DNA from: Bacteroidia bacterium
GTDB lineage: Bacteria; Bacteroidota; Bacteroidia; SXHM01
Assembly (NCBI GenBank): GCA_022072225.1
Contig: JAJVIC010000001.1
Coordinates: 62,001 to 126,000, forward strand
Direction: 5' to 3'
DNA length: 64,000 nt
Below are positions 1 through 10,874 of this stretch, in pieces (within the stretch, counting starts at the first letter, position 1; each line of letters opens with the position of its first letter). The notes under the pieces are model-generated. The model was not told where the DNA came from. It was given only the letters and a program-made list of their open reading frames with translations, and searched no databases. Position numbers and translations under genes: made by a program.

Positions 1-2
1 TG

Positions 3-2129
3 ATTGTAAATTACGCAGGAAATGTAGGTATCGGAACAACAGATGTAAGCAATAAACTGGAAGTTCACGGCACTGCAGCCGCAAGTATCAATTTACTGCT
101 TGTAAACGAATATGCAGGGTATGCAAGCCAGCGCCTGAGAACATCTAAAGGTACACCTGGCGCGCGAACAGCCGTAAGCACCAACGATTTTATTGGCGAC
201 ATTGTTTACGAAGGGTATGATGGCAACAGCTATGAAGAAGGCGCAGGAATTAGAGCAAAAGTTGAAGCCGCATCCAACTCAACAGGTATTCTTCCAACAG
301 GGCTTTATTTCCGTACCCGCGACAACGTTTCAACCACTTCTGCCACTACAAATATGGTTATTAATAATACCGGAAACGTGGGTATTGGCAGTTACTTTAA
401 CAGCAACCTGGCAACTTCAAAATTGCATATTGACGGAGGAGGAACAGGTACAGCAGTAGCCCAGAAATTTACAGCCGGAACAACGCTGGGGCAAACAGCT
501 ACCGATGGTTTTGATCTGGGTGTTGATGCTTCAGGAAATGCCGAAATACGCCAGCGCGAGAATCTGCCGATTACTTTTTATACCAATAACACCAGCCAAA
601 TGGTATTAAGCAATGCAGGAGTTCTCTCACTCTCAGGTGTTAACCAAAACGACCTTGTTTCTGCAAGCTCCATCCGCGTTGGAACAACTACCGCTACTGC
701 TGCTACAGCAGGCGCAGGTGCCATCCGCTATAACAGCGATGATCTTGAATTTTCAGACGGAACCAACTGGATAGCCGTAAACTCAAGCAACAACAGTGCA
801 ACTACCCGTTGGGACCAATTACTTGCTCCAACCGCCAATCTTTCACTGGCACACGCCAACTATACCACATCATTTACCTTTAACACTGTAACAACAGGAA
901 CAGCATGGAATATGACATCCAACGGACTTACTTCAGGCAAACTGTTTGACCTTAATTCAGCAGCTACTGCTTTTACTGGAACATTGGCGCATGCCACCCT
1001 TAGCGGCAGTAATGCTGCCAATACTGGAACAGTAATGAAAGTAACCAACTCAGGCGCAGCCAACACCGGAACAGCCATGATGGTTACCAATTTGGGTGCA
1101 GGAGCTGCTTTTCGTGTAAATGATGAAACAGGCGATGCCGATGCAACCCCGTTTATTATTTCTTCTAATGGAAGTGTAGGTGTGGGTAACACAGCCCCCA
1201 CTACAAAAGTTGACATAACCGGAGGAGCTAGGTTCGGGGGGCGTAATTATTTTACAAAGACAGTATCTGTTTCCAATACGGTGTTTGTTGAACTAACTAA
1301 CCAAAATGGCGCAGCGCTTAGCACTTCAAGCGTGTATTCTGTTAAACTTGTAACAACTGGAACAGGTACTGACACAGGTGCTGAGTATTTAGTTTGGTAT
1401 GATGCTACATTAGCAGCATGGCAGGTAAGAGCAGTAGCTATTTCCGGTACAAACTCTAATCATCCGGCATTATTTATTGATGCAGGAGTGGTAAAAGTAA
1501 GAAACTATCACGCCAGTAATTATAATACCAATGTTTTTGTTGAGGAAATTGAAGCAGGTATTGCCGATGTAACGGGACACATTTACGGCACCCATTATAA
1601 CTGGCAACGCACAGGAACCAATTTGTACTATAATGACGGTAATGTTGGAATTGGCGTTTCTCCCTCTACTACATACAAGTTAGAAGTAAACGGTAAACTC
1701 AAAACAGCCGGTATAGACGAAAACTCAGATGCACGCCTTAAAAAAGATGTAAACCCCATTGAAGAGGCTTTACAAAAAGTTAACCAGATGCGTGGCGTTA
1801 CCTACAACTGGCGCACCGAAGAATTTCCCGAACGCAACTTTGAAAAAGACATGCAGTTTGGTCTTATAGCTCAGGAACTGGAAAAAGTAATCCCTGAATT
1901 AGTAACTACCGATGACGATGGCTACAAAGCCATTGAGTATAGCCACTTAGTACCCGTATTAATTGAAGCCATCAAAGAATTAGACGCTAAAAACAACGAA
2001 CAAAAAGTTCAGTTAGATCAGCAAACCAAAACCAATGATGAGCTGAAAGCCAGCATTGAAAACCTGCTTATCCGCATGAATGCGTTGGAAAATAATGTGG
2101 AAGTTAAAACCAACAAAGCAGCGAAATAG
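3..2129 (+). CDS. Tail-fibre/S74 intramolecular chaperone domain surface protein (5' end outside window)
   Basis: The reading frame is open from base 3, so the gene starts before the window. The visible 708 residues are rich in Gly, Ala, Thr and Asn, with recurring N-V-G-I-G motifs (for example near 26, 376 and 1645), typical of trimeric fibre-like Bacteroidota surface proteins. Near the C-terminus is a Peptidase_S74/endosialidase chaperone domain that starts at S-D-A-R-L-K-K-D (Ser codon 1725-1727). In this family the domain trimerises and cleaves itself off at that Ser. It is followed by a Glu/Lys/Gln-rich coiled coil to the end. No T9SS sorting domain is visible. The next gene follows after 30 bp, suggesting one operon. 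Family assignment is firm; the role as an adhesin or fibre is inferred. Confidence 0.85.
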   Translation: MVNYAGNVGIGTTDVSNKLEVHGTAAASINLLLVNEYAGYASQRLRTSKGTPGARTAVSTNDFIGDIVYEGYDGNSYEEGAGIRAKVEAASNSTGILPTGLYFRTRDNVSTTSATTNMVINNTGNVGIGSYFNSNLATSKLHIDGGGTGTAVAQKFTAGTTLGQTATDGFDLGVDASGNAEIRQRENLPITFYTNNTSQMVLSNAGVLSLSGVNQNDLVSASSIRVGTTTATAATAGAGAIRYNSDDLEFSDGTNWIAVNSSNNSATTRWDQLLAPTANLSLAHANYTTSFTFNTVTTGTAWNMTSNGLTSGKLFDLNSAATAFTGTLAHATLSGSNAANTGTVMKVTNSGAANTGTAMMVTNLGAGAAFRVNDETGDADATPFIISSNGSVGVGNTAPTTKVDITGGARFGGRNYFTKTVSVSNTVFVELTNQNGAALSTSSVYSVKLVTTGTGTDTGAEYLVWYDATLAAWQVRAVAISGTNSNHPALFIDAGVVKVRNYHASNYNTNVFVEEIEAGIADVTGHIYGTHYNWQRTGTNLYYNDGNVGIGVSPSTTYKLEVNGKLKTAGIDENSDARLKKDVNPIEEALQKVNQMRGVTYNWRTEEFPERNFEKDMQFGLIAQELEKVIPELVTTDDDGYKAIEYSHLVPVLIEAIKELDAKNNEQKVQLDQQTKTNDELKASIENLLIRMNALENNVEVKTNKAAK

Positions 2130-2159
2130 ATTTTACTTGGTATTGGATTATAGTAAACT

Positions 2160-4832
2160 GTGAAAAAAATAATTACCCTGTGCATGGCTGTTATGATTAC
2201 AACAGCGCTTAAAGCCCAAACTGATTGGCGCTTAGGAATTACGCCACATGGAAGAGTTGTGAACGATGCAGTGATACTGGATGCCAACACCATAATTATG
2301 GTGGGCGGCAACCGAACCAATGATTCGTTGCAGGGTGTTTTTAAGTCAATTGACGGAGGTAACAGCTGGAATATTATTTTGGACGTATGGGGCGAGTGGC
2401 TGCAAACCGTGTATTTTATTGATGCACAAAAAGGCTTTGCAGTAGGCCATAGCGGAGTGTTCATAAAAACAGTGAATGGCGGAAGCGCATGGGTTGCAGA
2501 TACCCTTGCGGATGATGCCGCACAACGCGATTACAACAGCCTGTTTTTTACCGATACACTTACCGGTTATATGGCAGGCGGAAACCGCAGCCTTAACCTG
2601 CGCACCATACTTAAAACCAGCGATGCAGGCCAAACATGGACCTTAGTAAAAGACGATGAAGGTGCCATGCTCAAAAGTATATTCTTTTCAAGTGCAGATA
2701 CCGGTTATGCCGTTGGTGAAACAGGCACTGTATTAAAAACAATCAACGGAGGCGCTGACTGGACTGCCCTTACATTGCCCTCACCCTTAAACCAACGTGA
2801 TTATAACTCAGTTTATTTTACCGATAATACAACAGGAATAATTGCCGGAGGATTGCCCGCTGCTGACTCAACACAAACCCTTTTACGCACTACCGATGGA
2901 GGAAACACATGGGCTATATTAAAAGACGAATCAGGCCCTGTTTTAAGAGATGTTCACTTTTCAAATAGTAACGATGGTTTTGCAGTTGGCGAATGGGCTA
3001 CCGTTTTGCAAACCGATGACGGAGGCTTAACCTGGAACAATGCTGCAATTCCTGATACCATAAATGATATCCGTTTCAATAACACGGTTTATTTTCTGCA
3101 TCCCTACTTTGGTTTAATTGCGGGCAATATGGGTAAAATAATGATTTATCAGCCCCCATCACCACCCATACCTGAGCTTACGCTTTTTCAGCCCACCAAC
3201 ATGAATGGTTTTCAGGCAATACTGAATGGTACTGTTAATCCTAATACTACTAACACCGATTACGCATCGGTTGTGGAGTTTCAGTATGGAACATCGGTAT
3301 CGGTATCTAATCACATTGCTATAGAGCCGGCACAGTTTATTGGCACCGAAACCGTTTCGGTTTCAACAATATTAACCGATTTGCAACCCCAAACAACCTA
3401 TTACTATCGCCTGAAAGCAAGCAGTCTGCTGGGCGAATTTTATACACCTGTTCAGAGTTTTAATACTCGTTTGGATGTTATTCCGAACTGGGATTTTGAA
3501 GAATGGGACAGTATAACTTATCAGTATCCCGCTGAGTGGAATTTTATTCCGGGAGTAGAGCCTGTAGCCTCATTTGATGGAGGTTTGGCAGCTAAAATGA
3601 ATTCAAATTATTTCGGTAACGAATTTCAAACAGGAGCTATTATACTTGGAATGCCTTCCGATAATCTGCTGGAAGGAGGAATACCGTTTACCGATCGGCC
3701 CGACTCCATATCTGCCTGGTTTAACTATGAAATTACTCCCGGTGATTCTGCGTTGGTGCTGCTTATTTTTAAAAATAACTATCAGCAGATTGCGTTTAAT
3801 TCCTTTTATATTACCGGTTCCAGTTCAGGTAATTTTATACGCCATAGTTTTCCCATAACCTTTCCTGATCAGCAGTTTCCTGACTCTTTAATTTTTGGAG
3901 TAGCAAACTCAAACCCCTTCAGTGAACCACAGGATGCTTACAGTTGGATTGCTGTTGACAAAATCTCTTTTCAAGGTACTACCCAAAATGTTCCTAATTC
4001 TGATTTTGAAAACTGGCAGGATTACGCATTTCAGGATTTGATAGGTTGGTATGGCGATGAAGTAGGCGATAGAATTATAGGAGATATACCACTTCATTTT
4101 GGTATTACCACTGATAGTTACTCCGGACAGTATGCCTTTAAGGTAGAGCATAATTTAGATTATTTTGCCAATCAGGTTAGCATTATGCCGGGCATTGTTC
4201 CCGATACAGGTACAGCACCGATGTTTCCGCTTTATCACAAACCGTCAACCTTCAATGGATTTTTTAAATACTTTCCTGAGAATGGAGATTCACTTACTGT
4301 AACCGTTCATACCTTTATAAATGGCATTAATAACGGAACGGGTACTTTTAGTTGCGATACAACGGTTGCGGAATATTCTCCATTTATAATTCCAATAACC
4401 TATCCGGCAGGTTCAGAAAATCCCGATAGCGCACAAATATTAATCAGAACTACCATGGATACTGTTTTAGGCAACACCCGTTTTTTTATAGATGCAGTAA
4501 GTTTTGATGGCTTTGTCAGTAACGATACGCTTATTATTGATGCCATAGATGAAACTATTCAGAGCGAGTTATATCCTGTTTCCATAAAAGCCTATCCCAA
4601 TCCCGCAACTGAGGTTATGAATACAGAAATATACAACGCAGAAAAAGGAGCTTTTCTTTCCATAATGAATATGAATGGGCAAGCACTTTTTTCGCAGCAG
4701 TTGCAGGGGGCTTTTAACGGAACGTGTGAAAAAATAAGAGTTGACTTAAGTGCCTACAAAAGCGGAATTTATATTATCAATTATTCGGGCAGGCAAACGG
4801 CTGTTTCCGGAAAATTTATTGTGAAAAAATAA
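2160..4832 (+). CDS. T9SS-exported YCF48-type beta-propeller protein
   Basis: 890 residues from a GTG start with a signal peptide ending near A-L-K-A-Q. Residues about 20-330 hold repeated blades of the form FxDxxxGxAVGxxGxxxKTxxGGxxW, as in YCF48/photosystem II assembly-factor-like propellers. A fibronectin-like segment (YYYRLKASS) follows, then two modules starting N-W-D-F-E-E-W and N-S-D-F-E-N-W that look like carbohydrate-binding-type jelly rolls (tentative). The last 80 residues are a T9SS type A sorting domain (AYPNPATE...GIYIINYSG...KFIVKK), so the protein is probably exported by T9SS and surface anchored or released. It is a shorter paralogue of the gene at 10875. Three bases separate it from the next gene. 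Confidence 0.85.
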   Translation: MKKIITLCMAVMITTALKAQTDWRLGITPHGRVVNDAVILDANTIIMVGGNRTNDSLQGVFKSIDGGNSWNIILDVWGEWLQTVYFIDAQKGFAVGHSGVFIKTVNGGSAWVADTLADDAAQRDYNSLFFTDTLTGYMAGGNRSLNLRTILKTSDAGQTWTLVKDDEGAMLKSIFFSSADTGYAVGETGTVLKTINGGADWTALTLPSPLNQRDYNSVYFTDNTTGIIAGGLPAADSTQTLLRTTDGGNTWAILKDESGPVLRDVHFSNSNDGFAVGEWATVLQTDDGGLTWNNAAIPDTINDIRFNNTVYFLHPYFGLIAGNMGKIMIYQPPSPPIPELTLFQPTNMNGFQAILNGTVNPNTTNTDYASVVEFQYGTSVSVSNHIAIEPAQFIGTETVSVSTILTDLQPQTTYYYRLKASSLLGEFYTPVQSFNTRLDVIPNWDFEEWDSITYQYPAEWNFIPGVEPVASFDGGLAAKMNSNYFGNEFQTGAIILGMPSDNLLEGGIPFTDRPDSISAWFNYEITPGDSALVLLIFKNNYQQIAFNSFYITGSSSGNFIRHSFPITFPDQQFPDSLIFGVANSNPFSEPQDAYSWIAVDKISFQGTTQNVPNSDFENWQDYAFQDLIGWYGDEVGDRIIGDIPLHFGITTDSYSGQYAFKVEHNLDYFANQVSIMPGIVPDTGTAPMFPLYHKPSTFNGFFKYFPENGDSLTVTVHTFINGINNGTGTFSCDTTVAEYSPFIIPITYPAGSENPDSAQILIRTTMDTVLGNTRFFIDAVSFDGFVSNDTLIIDAIDETIQSELYPVSIKAYPNPATEVMNTEIYNAEKGAFLSIMNMNGQALFSQQLQGAFNGTCEKIRVDLSAYKSGIYIINYSGRQTAVSGKFIVKK

Positions 4833-4835
4833 AGA

Positions 4836-7800
4836 ATGAATACAATGAAAAATACTCGTATTACAACCTGCTGTAACTGGATATTTTTCCTTATTGCCTT
4901 TACTGGAATTGTTGCAGGCAGCAGCAAACAGACTACGGCACAAACAGCTATTGCTAATCCTGCCGGAACAACTGTTACAACTGCCTGCACAGCAGATACC
5001 AGAGCTATTGGTTTTCCCAATGGTAATACATTTACGTATGCAAATACCGCTTGGCCTTCCTGTACAGCATGGGGATTTTCTACAACTGTCGGAATACCTG
5101 TTTGCCGCGCCAATGTTCTTGCTACAACTAATCCTTGTGTATTTGATAATGTAACTTATAATGCCGCAGCACCAACAAATCTAAATGGAGGAGTAATGTG
5201 CTTTACAGGCACTACTAACTACAGGGCATCAAACGGAACAACGTATGCGAATCGCTTAACCAACATCAGAATGGTGGTAACGGTAACAGATAATAGCGGA
5301 AATCCTATGCGATTGCAGGTTTCCGGTGGGTACGTGTATGTTGTTATTCCGGATCCAAGTTTTACTTTCAGAGCCAAGGTTGAGTTACAGGCACAAGGGC
5401 CGGCAAGTGTGGTGTATTACACAACAGGGAATGGTACAACTGTCCCTATAGGTTGCACATCAAATCCAAATAACAGCTACACTTGTGCAAATTATTTAAA
5501 CACATGGGTTGGAGCCATACAACTTTATAACTGTATTTCAACTGAGAGTACTTATAAAATCTGTACCCAGTTTACAGGTTCAACATTTTTAAGCGGAGGT
5601 GTACCTGCAGCCCCTGCAACACCAACCGGAGCAGCTACTATTTGTCCGGGTGGTAATGCCAACATTGTTGCCTCTAACCCAGCCTCAGGAACATTGTATT
5701 ATTGGCAAACCGCTACTAACGGAACAAGTACAGCCAATCCAGCTACTTCAGCCAATTATAATGTATCTCCTGCCTCTACTACAACCTATTATGTACGTCC
5801 ACTCGTTGGTACCTGTTGGGGAACCGCAAGTGCAGGGGTTACAGTTACGGTAGTGGCTGATCCTGCTGCAACCACACCCACTATTACAAATGCAACAGTT
5901 TGTGCAGGAAATGGTTCCACTGTGTTAAGTAGTAATGGAAGCGGTGGAACAGGAGCTTATACTTTTACATGGCAGTACAACAACGGTGGAACCTGGGGTA
6001 CTGTCACCAATGGCACCCCGGCAGGAGCTACCTATGCTGTTGCTGGCACAAGTCCCAATTCTACTTTAACGGTTTCTAACATAACCAATCCGGGCACTTA
6101 TGATTACAGGCTTAGAATTACCCAGGCAGCCTCCGGTTGTGCGGTAAACAGCGCAGCAACAACACTTACAGTAGTCGCTGACCCTACAGCACCTACATTA
6201 AATGTTGCTACACCTGCCAGTGGAACATCTGTTTGTGTTGGAGCAACAGTCAGCGCAACCTTTAATGTCAGTTCAAACGGAACTGGAACTTGTACAAATG
6301 AGTATCAATCTACTGTTAATAATGGTACAACATGGTTAGCATACACTCCCGGAAATCCATTAACGGCAGGAACAGCCGGCACAAATTGGGTTAGAATACA
6401 AAGTCGCAGAGTTTGTAGTGGCAGCGGTTGTGACGGGGCCGGTGAAACCTTTGCAACAGTGGCGCAATGGACGGTTGTGGCAGATCCTACCTTTACTCTT
6501 CAGCCGGTTGCAGGTACTATTTGCACCGGTGGAACGAGGACATTAACAGCAACAGTCAGTCCCGTAACAGGTCCTGTTTACACTTATGATTGGCAGGAAT
6601 CCAATGATAATGGAGTCGGAGACCCATGGGTCAGTGCAGTTGGCGGAAGCGGTGCAAATACATTAAGTTACACTACTCCTGCGCTTACGGGAAATCTATG
6701 GCATCGTTTAGTTGTAACATCTACAACAGGTGGCTGTACCACTCCAATTACATCTAGTTCTGTATTGACTACAGTGGTAGCCGACCCTGTAGCTCCCAAT
6801 CCATCTATAACCAATGCCTCTGTTTGCCGTGGTGGTTCAACAGTAGTTTCCAGCACCGGCAGCGGAGGTTCAGGAGCGATACTTTATCAGTGGCAGTACA
6901 ACAATGGAGGTACATGGGTAAATACCTCAAACGGAACACCTGTAGGATTTACATATACTAATCCTACTACAGCCAGTATGACCATAGCAACTAATAATGC
7001 AATCACAACCCCAACAGGAACATTTCAGTTTAGAGTGCGTGTTTATACAGCAACATCGGGTTGCGAGACCTTCAGTAATCCGGTTGATTTTACGGTTGCA
7101 TCAGATCCAACAGCTCCAACCTTAAACGTTGCAAACCCACCAACATCATCAGTAATTTGTATTGGTGGGACTGTTAGTGCTACATTTAATGTTAGCTCAA
7201 ATGGAACAGGTACTTGTACCGATAATTATCAATATACACTTACCGGGGCCGCTCCCTTTTTTCCATATAATCCGGGTGATGTACTTACAGCAACTTCGGC
7301 AGGAACCAATCGCATAATCATACAAACTAGTAGAACTTGTGGTGGCGTTGCTTGTGATGGGGCCGGTGAAGTTTTTGCTACTGTTGCTCAATGGACAGTA
7401 GCTGCAGACCCAACAATAACTACCCACCCTGCACCTACTAGCACTATATGCTCAGGCGGAGCAGTGTCATTATCCGGAGTAGTTACCCCGGCAACCGGTC
7501 CTGTTTATACGTATGAATGGCAAGAGTCCAATGACAATGGAGTAGGTGATGCTTGGGCTACAGCGATAGGAGGAACAGGGGTGAATACATTAAGTTATAC
7601 AACACCAGCACTTTCGTCAACAATTTATTACAGGTTATATATAACATCTACTTCAAATGGCTGCACCACACCAATAATTTCTAATTCGGCACTGGTAACA
7701 GTTGTTGCTGATCCGACAGCGCCTGACCCCAGCATTACCAACGCTTCGGTTTGTCGCGGTGGTTCAACGGTAGTTTCTAGCACCGGTAGCGGAGGTTCCG

Positions 7801-10800
7801 GAACAATACTTTATCAGTGGCAATATAATAACGGAGGTACATGGATTAATGTTGTAAATGCTACACCTGTAGGATTTACATATGCTACACCAACAACGGC
7901 TAGTATGACCATAACAACAAATAATGCAGTGTCAACTCCAACTGGAACATTTCAGTTTAGAGTGCGGGTTTATACAGCAACATCGGGTTGCGAGACTTTT
8001 AGTAATCCGGTTGATTTTACGGTTGCTTCGGATCCAACAGCACCAACTCTAAATGTTGCATCACCGGGAAGTGGTACAAATGTTTGTATTGGTGATCAGG
8101 TTAGCGCCACATTTAACGTAAGTTCAAATGGCACGGGAGTATGTACGGATAATTATCAATACACACTGACAGGAGCAGCACCATTTTTTCCTTACACTCC
8201 GGGTACACCATTAACAGCAACATCAGCAGGAACTAATCGCATTATAATACAAACCAGCCGAACCTGTGCAGGAGTTGCTTGTGACGGAGCCGGTGAAACT
8301 TTTGCCACTGTTGCTCAATGGACAGTTTTGTCAAATATTACCGGTGGCTCATTTGTATACACAAACCCTACATCGTGCACTACCAGTAACGGAACAATTA
8401 CGGTAACTCCCCCTACAGGAGGCTCTGGTACTTATCAGTATAGTAGAACAAGTACCAATGGAAGTAATGGAACCTGGCAAGCTTCAACAAGTTTTACAGG
8501 TATTGCAGATGGTGCAAGCGGAAATGTTTGGGCAAGAAATTCAGTTGCTCCTTATTGCCCTTATAACATGGGTGCATATTTAATGCAGGAACCCTATGAG
8601 CCTATTGCAGCTCCAACAGCAGTAAGTGATATCTCAGACTTGTGTGGTAGTAATATAGCTACTTTAACAGCATCAGGTCTTGAACCCGGAAGCGGAGGCA
8701 GTAATTCGGGTGGGGCATATAGTTACAATGGTACAAATCAATATTACTATAATGCATCTATCGCAGGTTTTCCTACAGGAAGCGTTGCAACAGTTGAAGC
8801 ATGGGTTAATCCGGTAAATAGCCAGGCAGATGCTACTTTTAATGGTATAGTATCTTTTGGTCCAAATCCGGCAAGTAATTATAATAGATTCTTAATGTCA
8901 ATTCAAAGTAATGGTGTGCCAAGTTTTGCTAATTGGAACAATGATTTTGTTCCTTCTGCAACTACCTGTCCGGCCTTACCATGGGGGCAGTGGTCGCACT
9001 TATGTATGGTGTTAAACGGAACCGGAGCCAATAACATCAGTTTCTATATTAACGGTAATCTTGCAGTAACCGGAACAACTAATAATGCAGCTTTAACTAA
9101 CTTGCTTGCCAGTGGACGTATTACAATAGGATGTACAGACCCGGCAGGTGGAAGGTATTTTGAAGGAAGTATTGCCAATGTCAGGGTTTGGAATGTTGCC
9201 CGTACTCAAGCGCAAATTCAAACCGATATGTATCTGGAAGTGCCAACAGTTACGACTGGTTTGGTTGCTCGTTATAATTTTAATGCAAATGCAAATTGCC
9301 AGAATAACGCTACTTATAACCTTACGGCAGTGAATGCGCCAGTATCGGTTACTCCGGCATTTTATACCTACACATGGACAGGTGCGGTACCTTCCGGTTC
9401 AAACCCAACTCCAAGTACCACCAATGAGGTTCAAATAACCGGGGCTCTTACCGGAACATCATCCATGCAGGTAACTGCTTCGGCCAATGGTTGCAACAGT
9501 ATTCAAAGTGCTGCTGTTCCTATTAACGACTTTGGTGGAGCATACATAGTAGTTCTTGAAGCTGCCGGAAGCGGTAATGCTGTGAATGTTGTTTTACCCG
9601 GCAATTCAACAGGGCCTGCATATGGCCGCCCTGGAGTAGGAGCAGAAACATCGTCTATTACAGCCTCTGGCGGAGGTGCCTGGGATCGTTGTGTTAACTG
9701 GGGTTTGCCGGTTACATCAAACGGAACTTATGGGCCAAGAGTAGGATTTGGTTCGGCCAATATAAATATGAATTACCTGGCACAGGGTCAACTGAACAGT
9801 ACTACCAATCTCCCGAGTGGAATAGTTTGTTACACAGCATCTGTTCCTCCACCGACCAACCGGTTCTGTCAAAATACTGCTTGTACTGCATGGCTTTCAG
9901 CAAATCTTAATATAAGAGTAACATTAACCTTATTAACACCGGGTAATGTTGCAATACCTTTAGACTATACCAGTTCGGGCCATATTGTAATGCGAGCCGC
10001 TCAGAATTTTAAAATCAGACAAAAAGTGGAAATTCAGGCACCGGCCGCTGCGTATTATGGTTCCGGAGTGAGTTCCGGTGGAGGTGTTACTTGTAATAAT
10101 TACAGTACTGCCGGTACGTGGTACCCTATTTTAGAATGGTATGACTGTATTTATAAATCAACAGCTCCACAATTCTTTTACAGTTTTAACTATAATTCGT
10201 TCCCTAAATTTTCATTTACCTCAGGTATTGATGCAGGAACAGATTTTACAATTTGTGTAGGTGGTCAACCTGCATCAAGAATTGATTTGCAAGGTGATTT
10301 AGGAAGCCTCTCTGCTACTTGTGGAACCCTGCTTCACTTTTGGGAAGGTCCAAGTGGGTATGTAAGCGCAGGAACATTATTAGCTCCAACCGGCACGCAA
10401 AGTCCGCCATCATTTGTAACTTCAACATCACCCACTACTTTTGGAACCTATAATTATACAGTTTCACAAGGTCCTGCTGGAACGTCTAATATTTGTTACG
10501 GTACAAGTTCTGTTAACATCACTCAAAACGTAGCTGTTGTCAATGGTGGCATTTGGTCAAACGGTGCACCGGGTACAACCTATTATGGAACACCTGTACC
10601 GGCATACCTAGACCCTTCCAGTCAGGTTACCGGTAACGACAGTTGGTATGATAACCGCAACTGGGATCATTGTGTGCCCGATGCAGCTACCAATTCCTAT
10701 ATTCTGTATAATGCTACAAATCCGGCTAACATTAACTCTAATGTTACAGGTTATTGGGGAAGCAATGCTGCAACTAAATTTTTAAAAATCGATGTTCCAA

Positions 10801-10859
10801 ATAATGCCAAGCTTATGATAAATGCCAACGGAACTACCAAATTGAATGTAACAGACTAA
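4836..10859 (+). CDS. Giant Ig-like/LamG repeat surface protein
   Basis: 2007 residues, Ser/Thr/Gly/Asn-rich, with an N-terminal signal-like segment (ends near Q-T-T-A-Q-T). Residues about 260-1170 are a string of Ig/PKD-like modules with conserved Cys and the phrases VVADPT and NGTGTC. A block of 309 codons is duplicated (ggtggttcaa at 6831 and again at 7758, 927 bp apart). Residues about 1290-1480 form a LamG/concanavalin-like domain (VEAWVNP, WSHLCMVLNG, FYINGNLAV, GSIANVRVWNVARTQAQI). Unlike its two neighbours it has no recognisable T9SS sorting domain and ends in LNVTD. It sits between two YCF48 proteins with 3-bp spacers, so it is probably co-expressed with them. Carbohydrate or cell binding is inferred from LamG only. 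Confidence 0.8.
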   Translation: MNTMKNTRITTCCNWIFFLIAFTGIVAGSSKQTTAQTAIANPAGTTVTTACTADTRAIGFPNGNTFTYANTAWPSCTAWGFSTTVGIPVCRANVLATTNPCVFDNVTYNAAAPTNLNGGVMCFTGTTNYRASNGTTYANRLTNIRMVVTVTDNSGNPMRLQVSGGYVYVVIPDPSFTFRAKVELQAQGPASVVYYTTGNGTTVPIGCTSNPNNSYTCANYLNTWVGAIQLYNCISTESTYKICTQFTGSTFLSGGVPAAPATPTGAATICPGGNANIVASNPASGTLYYWQTATNGTSTANPATSANYNVSPASTTTYYVRPLVGTCWGTASAGVTVTVVADPAATTPTITNATVCAGNGSTVLSSNGSGGTGAYTFTWQYNNGGTWGTVTNGTPAGATYAVAGTSPNSTLTVSNITNPGTYDYRLRITQAASGCAVNSAATTLTVVADPTAPTLNVATPASGTSVCVGATVSATFNVSSNGTGTCTNEYQSTVNNGTTWLAYTPGNPLTAGTAGTNWVRIQSRRVCSGSGCDGAGETFATVAQWTVVADPTFTLQPVAGTICTGGTRTLTATVSPVTGPVYTYDWQESNDNGVGDPWVSAVGGSGANTLSYTTPALTGNLWHRLVVTSTTGGCTTPITSSSVLTTVVADPVAPNPSITNASVCRGGSTVVSSTGSGGSGAILYQWQYNNGGTWVNTSNGTPVGFTYTNPTTASMTIATNNAITTPTGTFQFRVRVYTATSGCETFSNPVDFTVASDPTAPTLNVANPPTSSVICIGGTVSATFNVSSNGTGTCTDNYQYTLTGAAPFFPYNPGDVLTATSAGTNRIIIQTSRTCGGVACDGAGEVFATVAQWTVAADPTITTHPAPTSTICSGGAVSLSGVVTPATGPVYTYEWQESNDNGVGDAWATAIGGTGVNTLSYTTPALSSTIYYRLYITSTSNGCTTPIISNSALVTVVADPTAPDPSITNASVCRGGSTVVSSTGSGGSGTILYQWQYNNGGTWINVVNATPVGFTYATPTTASMTITTNNAVSTPTGTFQFRVRVYTATSGCETFSNPVDFTVASDPTAPTLNVASPGSGTNVCIGDQVSATFNVSSNGTGVCTDNYQYTLTGAAPFFPYTPGTPLTATSAGTNRIIIQTSRTCAGVACDGAGETFATVAQWTVLSNITGGSFVYTNPTSCTTSNGTITVTPPTGGSGTYQYSRTSTNGSNGTWQASTSFTGIADGASGNVWARNSVAPYCPYNMGAYLMQEPYEPIAAPTAVSDISDLCGSNIATLTASGLEPGSGGSNSGGAYSYNGTNQYYYNASIAGFPTGSVATVEAWVNPVNSQADATFNGIVSFGPNPASNYNRFLMSIQSNGVPSFANWNNDFVPSATTCPALPWGQWSHLCMVLNGTGANNISFYINGNLAVTGTTNNAALTNLLASGRITIGCTDPAGGRYFEGSIANVRVWNVARTQAQIQTDMYLEVPTVTTGLVARYNFNANANCQNNATYNLTAVNAPVSVTPAFYTYTWTGAVPSGSNPTPSTTNEVQITGALTGTSSMQVTASANGCNSIQSAAVPINDFGGAYIVVLEAAGSGNAVNVVLPGNSTGPAYGRPGVGAETSSITASGGGAWDRCVNWGLPVTSNGTYGPRVGFGSANINMNYLAQGQLNSTTNLPSGIVCYTASVPPPTNRFCQNTACTAWLSANLNIRVTLTLLTPGNVAIPLDYTSSGHIVMRAAQNFKIRQKVEIQAPAAAYYGSGVSSGGGVTCNNYSTAGTWYPILEWYDCIYKSTAPQFFYSFNYNSFPKFSFTSGIDAGTDFTICVGGQPASRIDLQGDLGSLSATCGTLLHFWEGPSGYVSAGTLLAPTGTQSPPSFVTSTSPTTFGTYNYTVSQGPAGTSNICYGTSSVNITQNVAVVNGGIWSNGAPGTTYYGTPVPAYLDPSSQVTGNDSWYDNRNWDHCVPDAATNSYILYNATNPANINSNVTGYWGSNAATKFLKIDVPNNAKLMINANGTTKLNVTD

Positions 10860-10874
10860 TTCTTGAAATTTGAA

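Noticed and set aside
860-1216. 118-codon minus-strand frame inside the fibre protein
   Set aside because: Ala/Val/Pro-rich shadow of the Thr/Gly/Asn-rich gene with no start signal or family.
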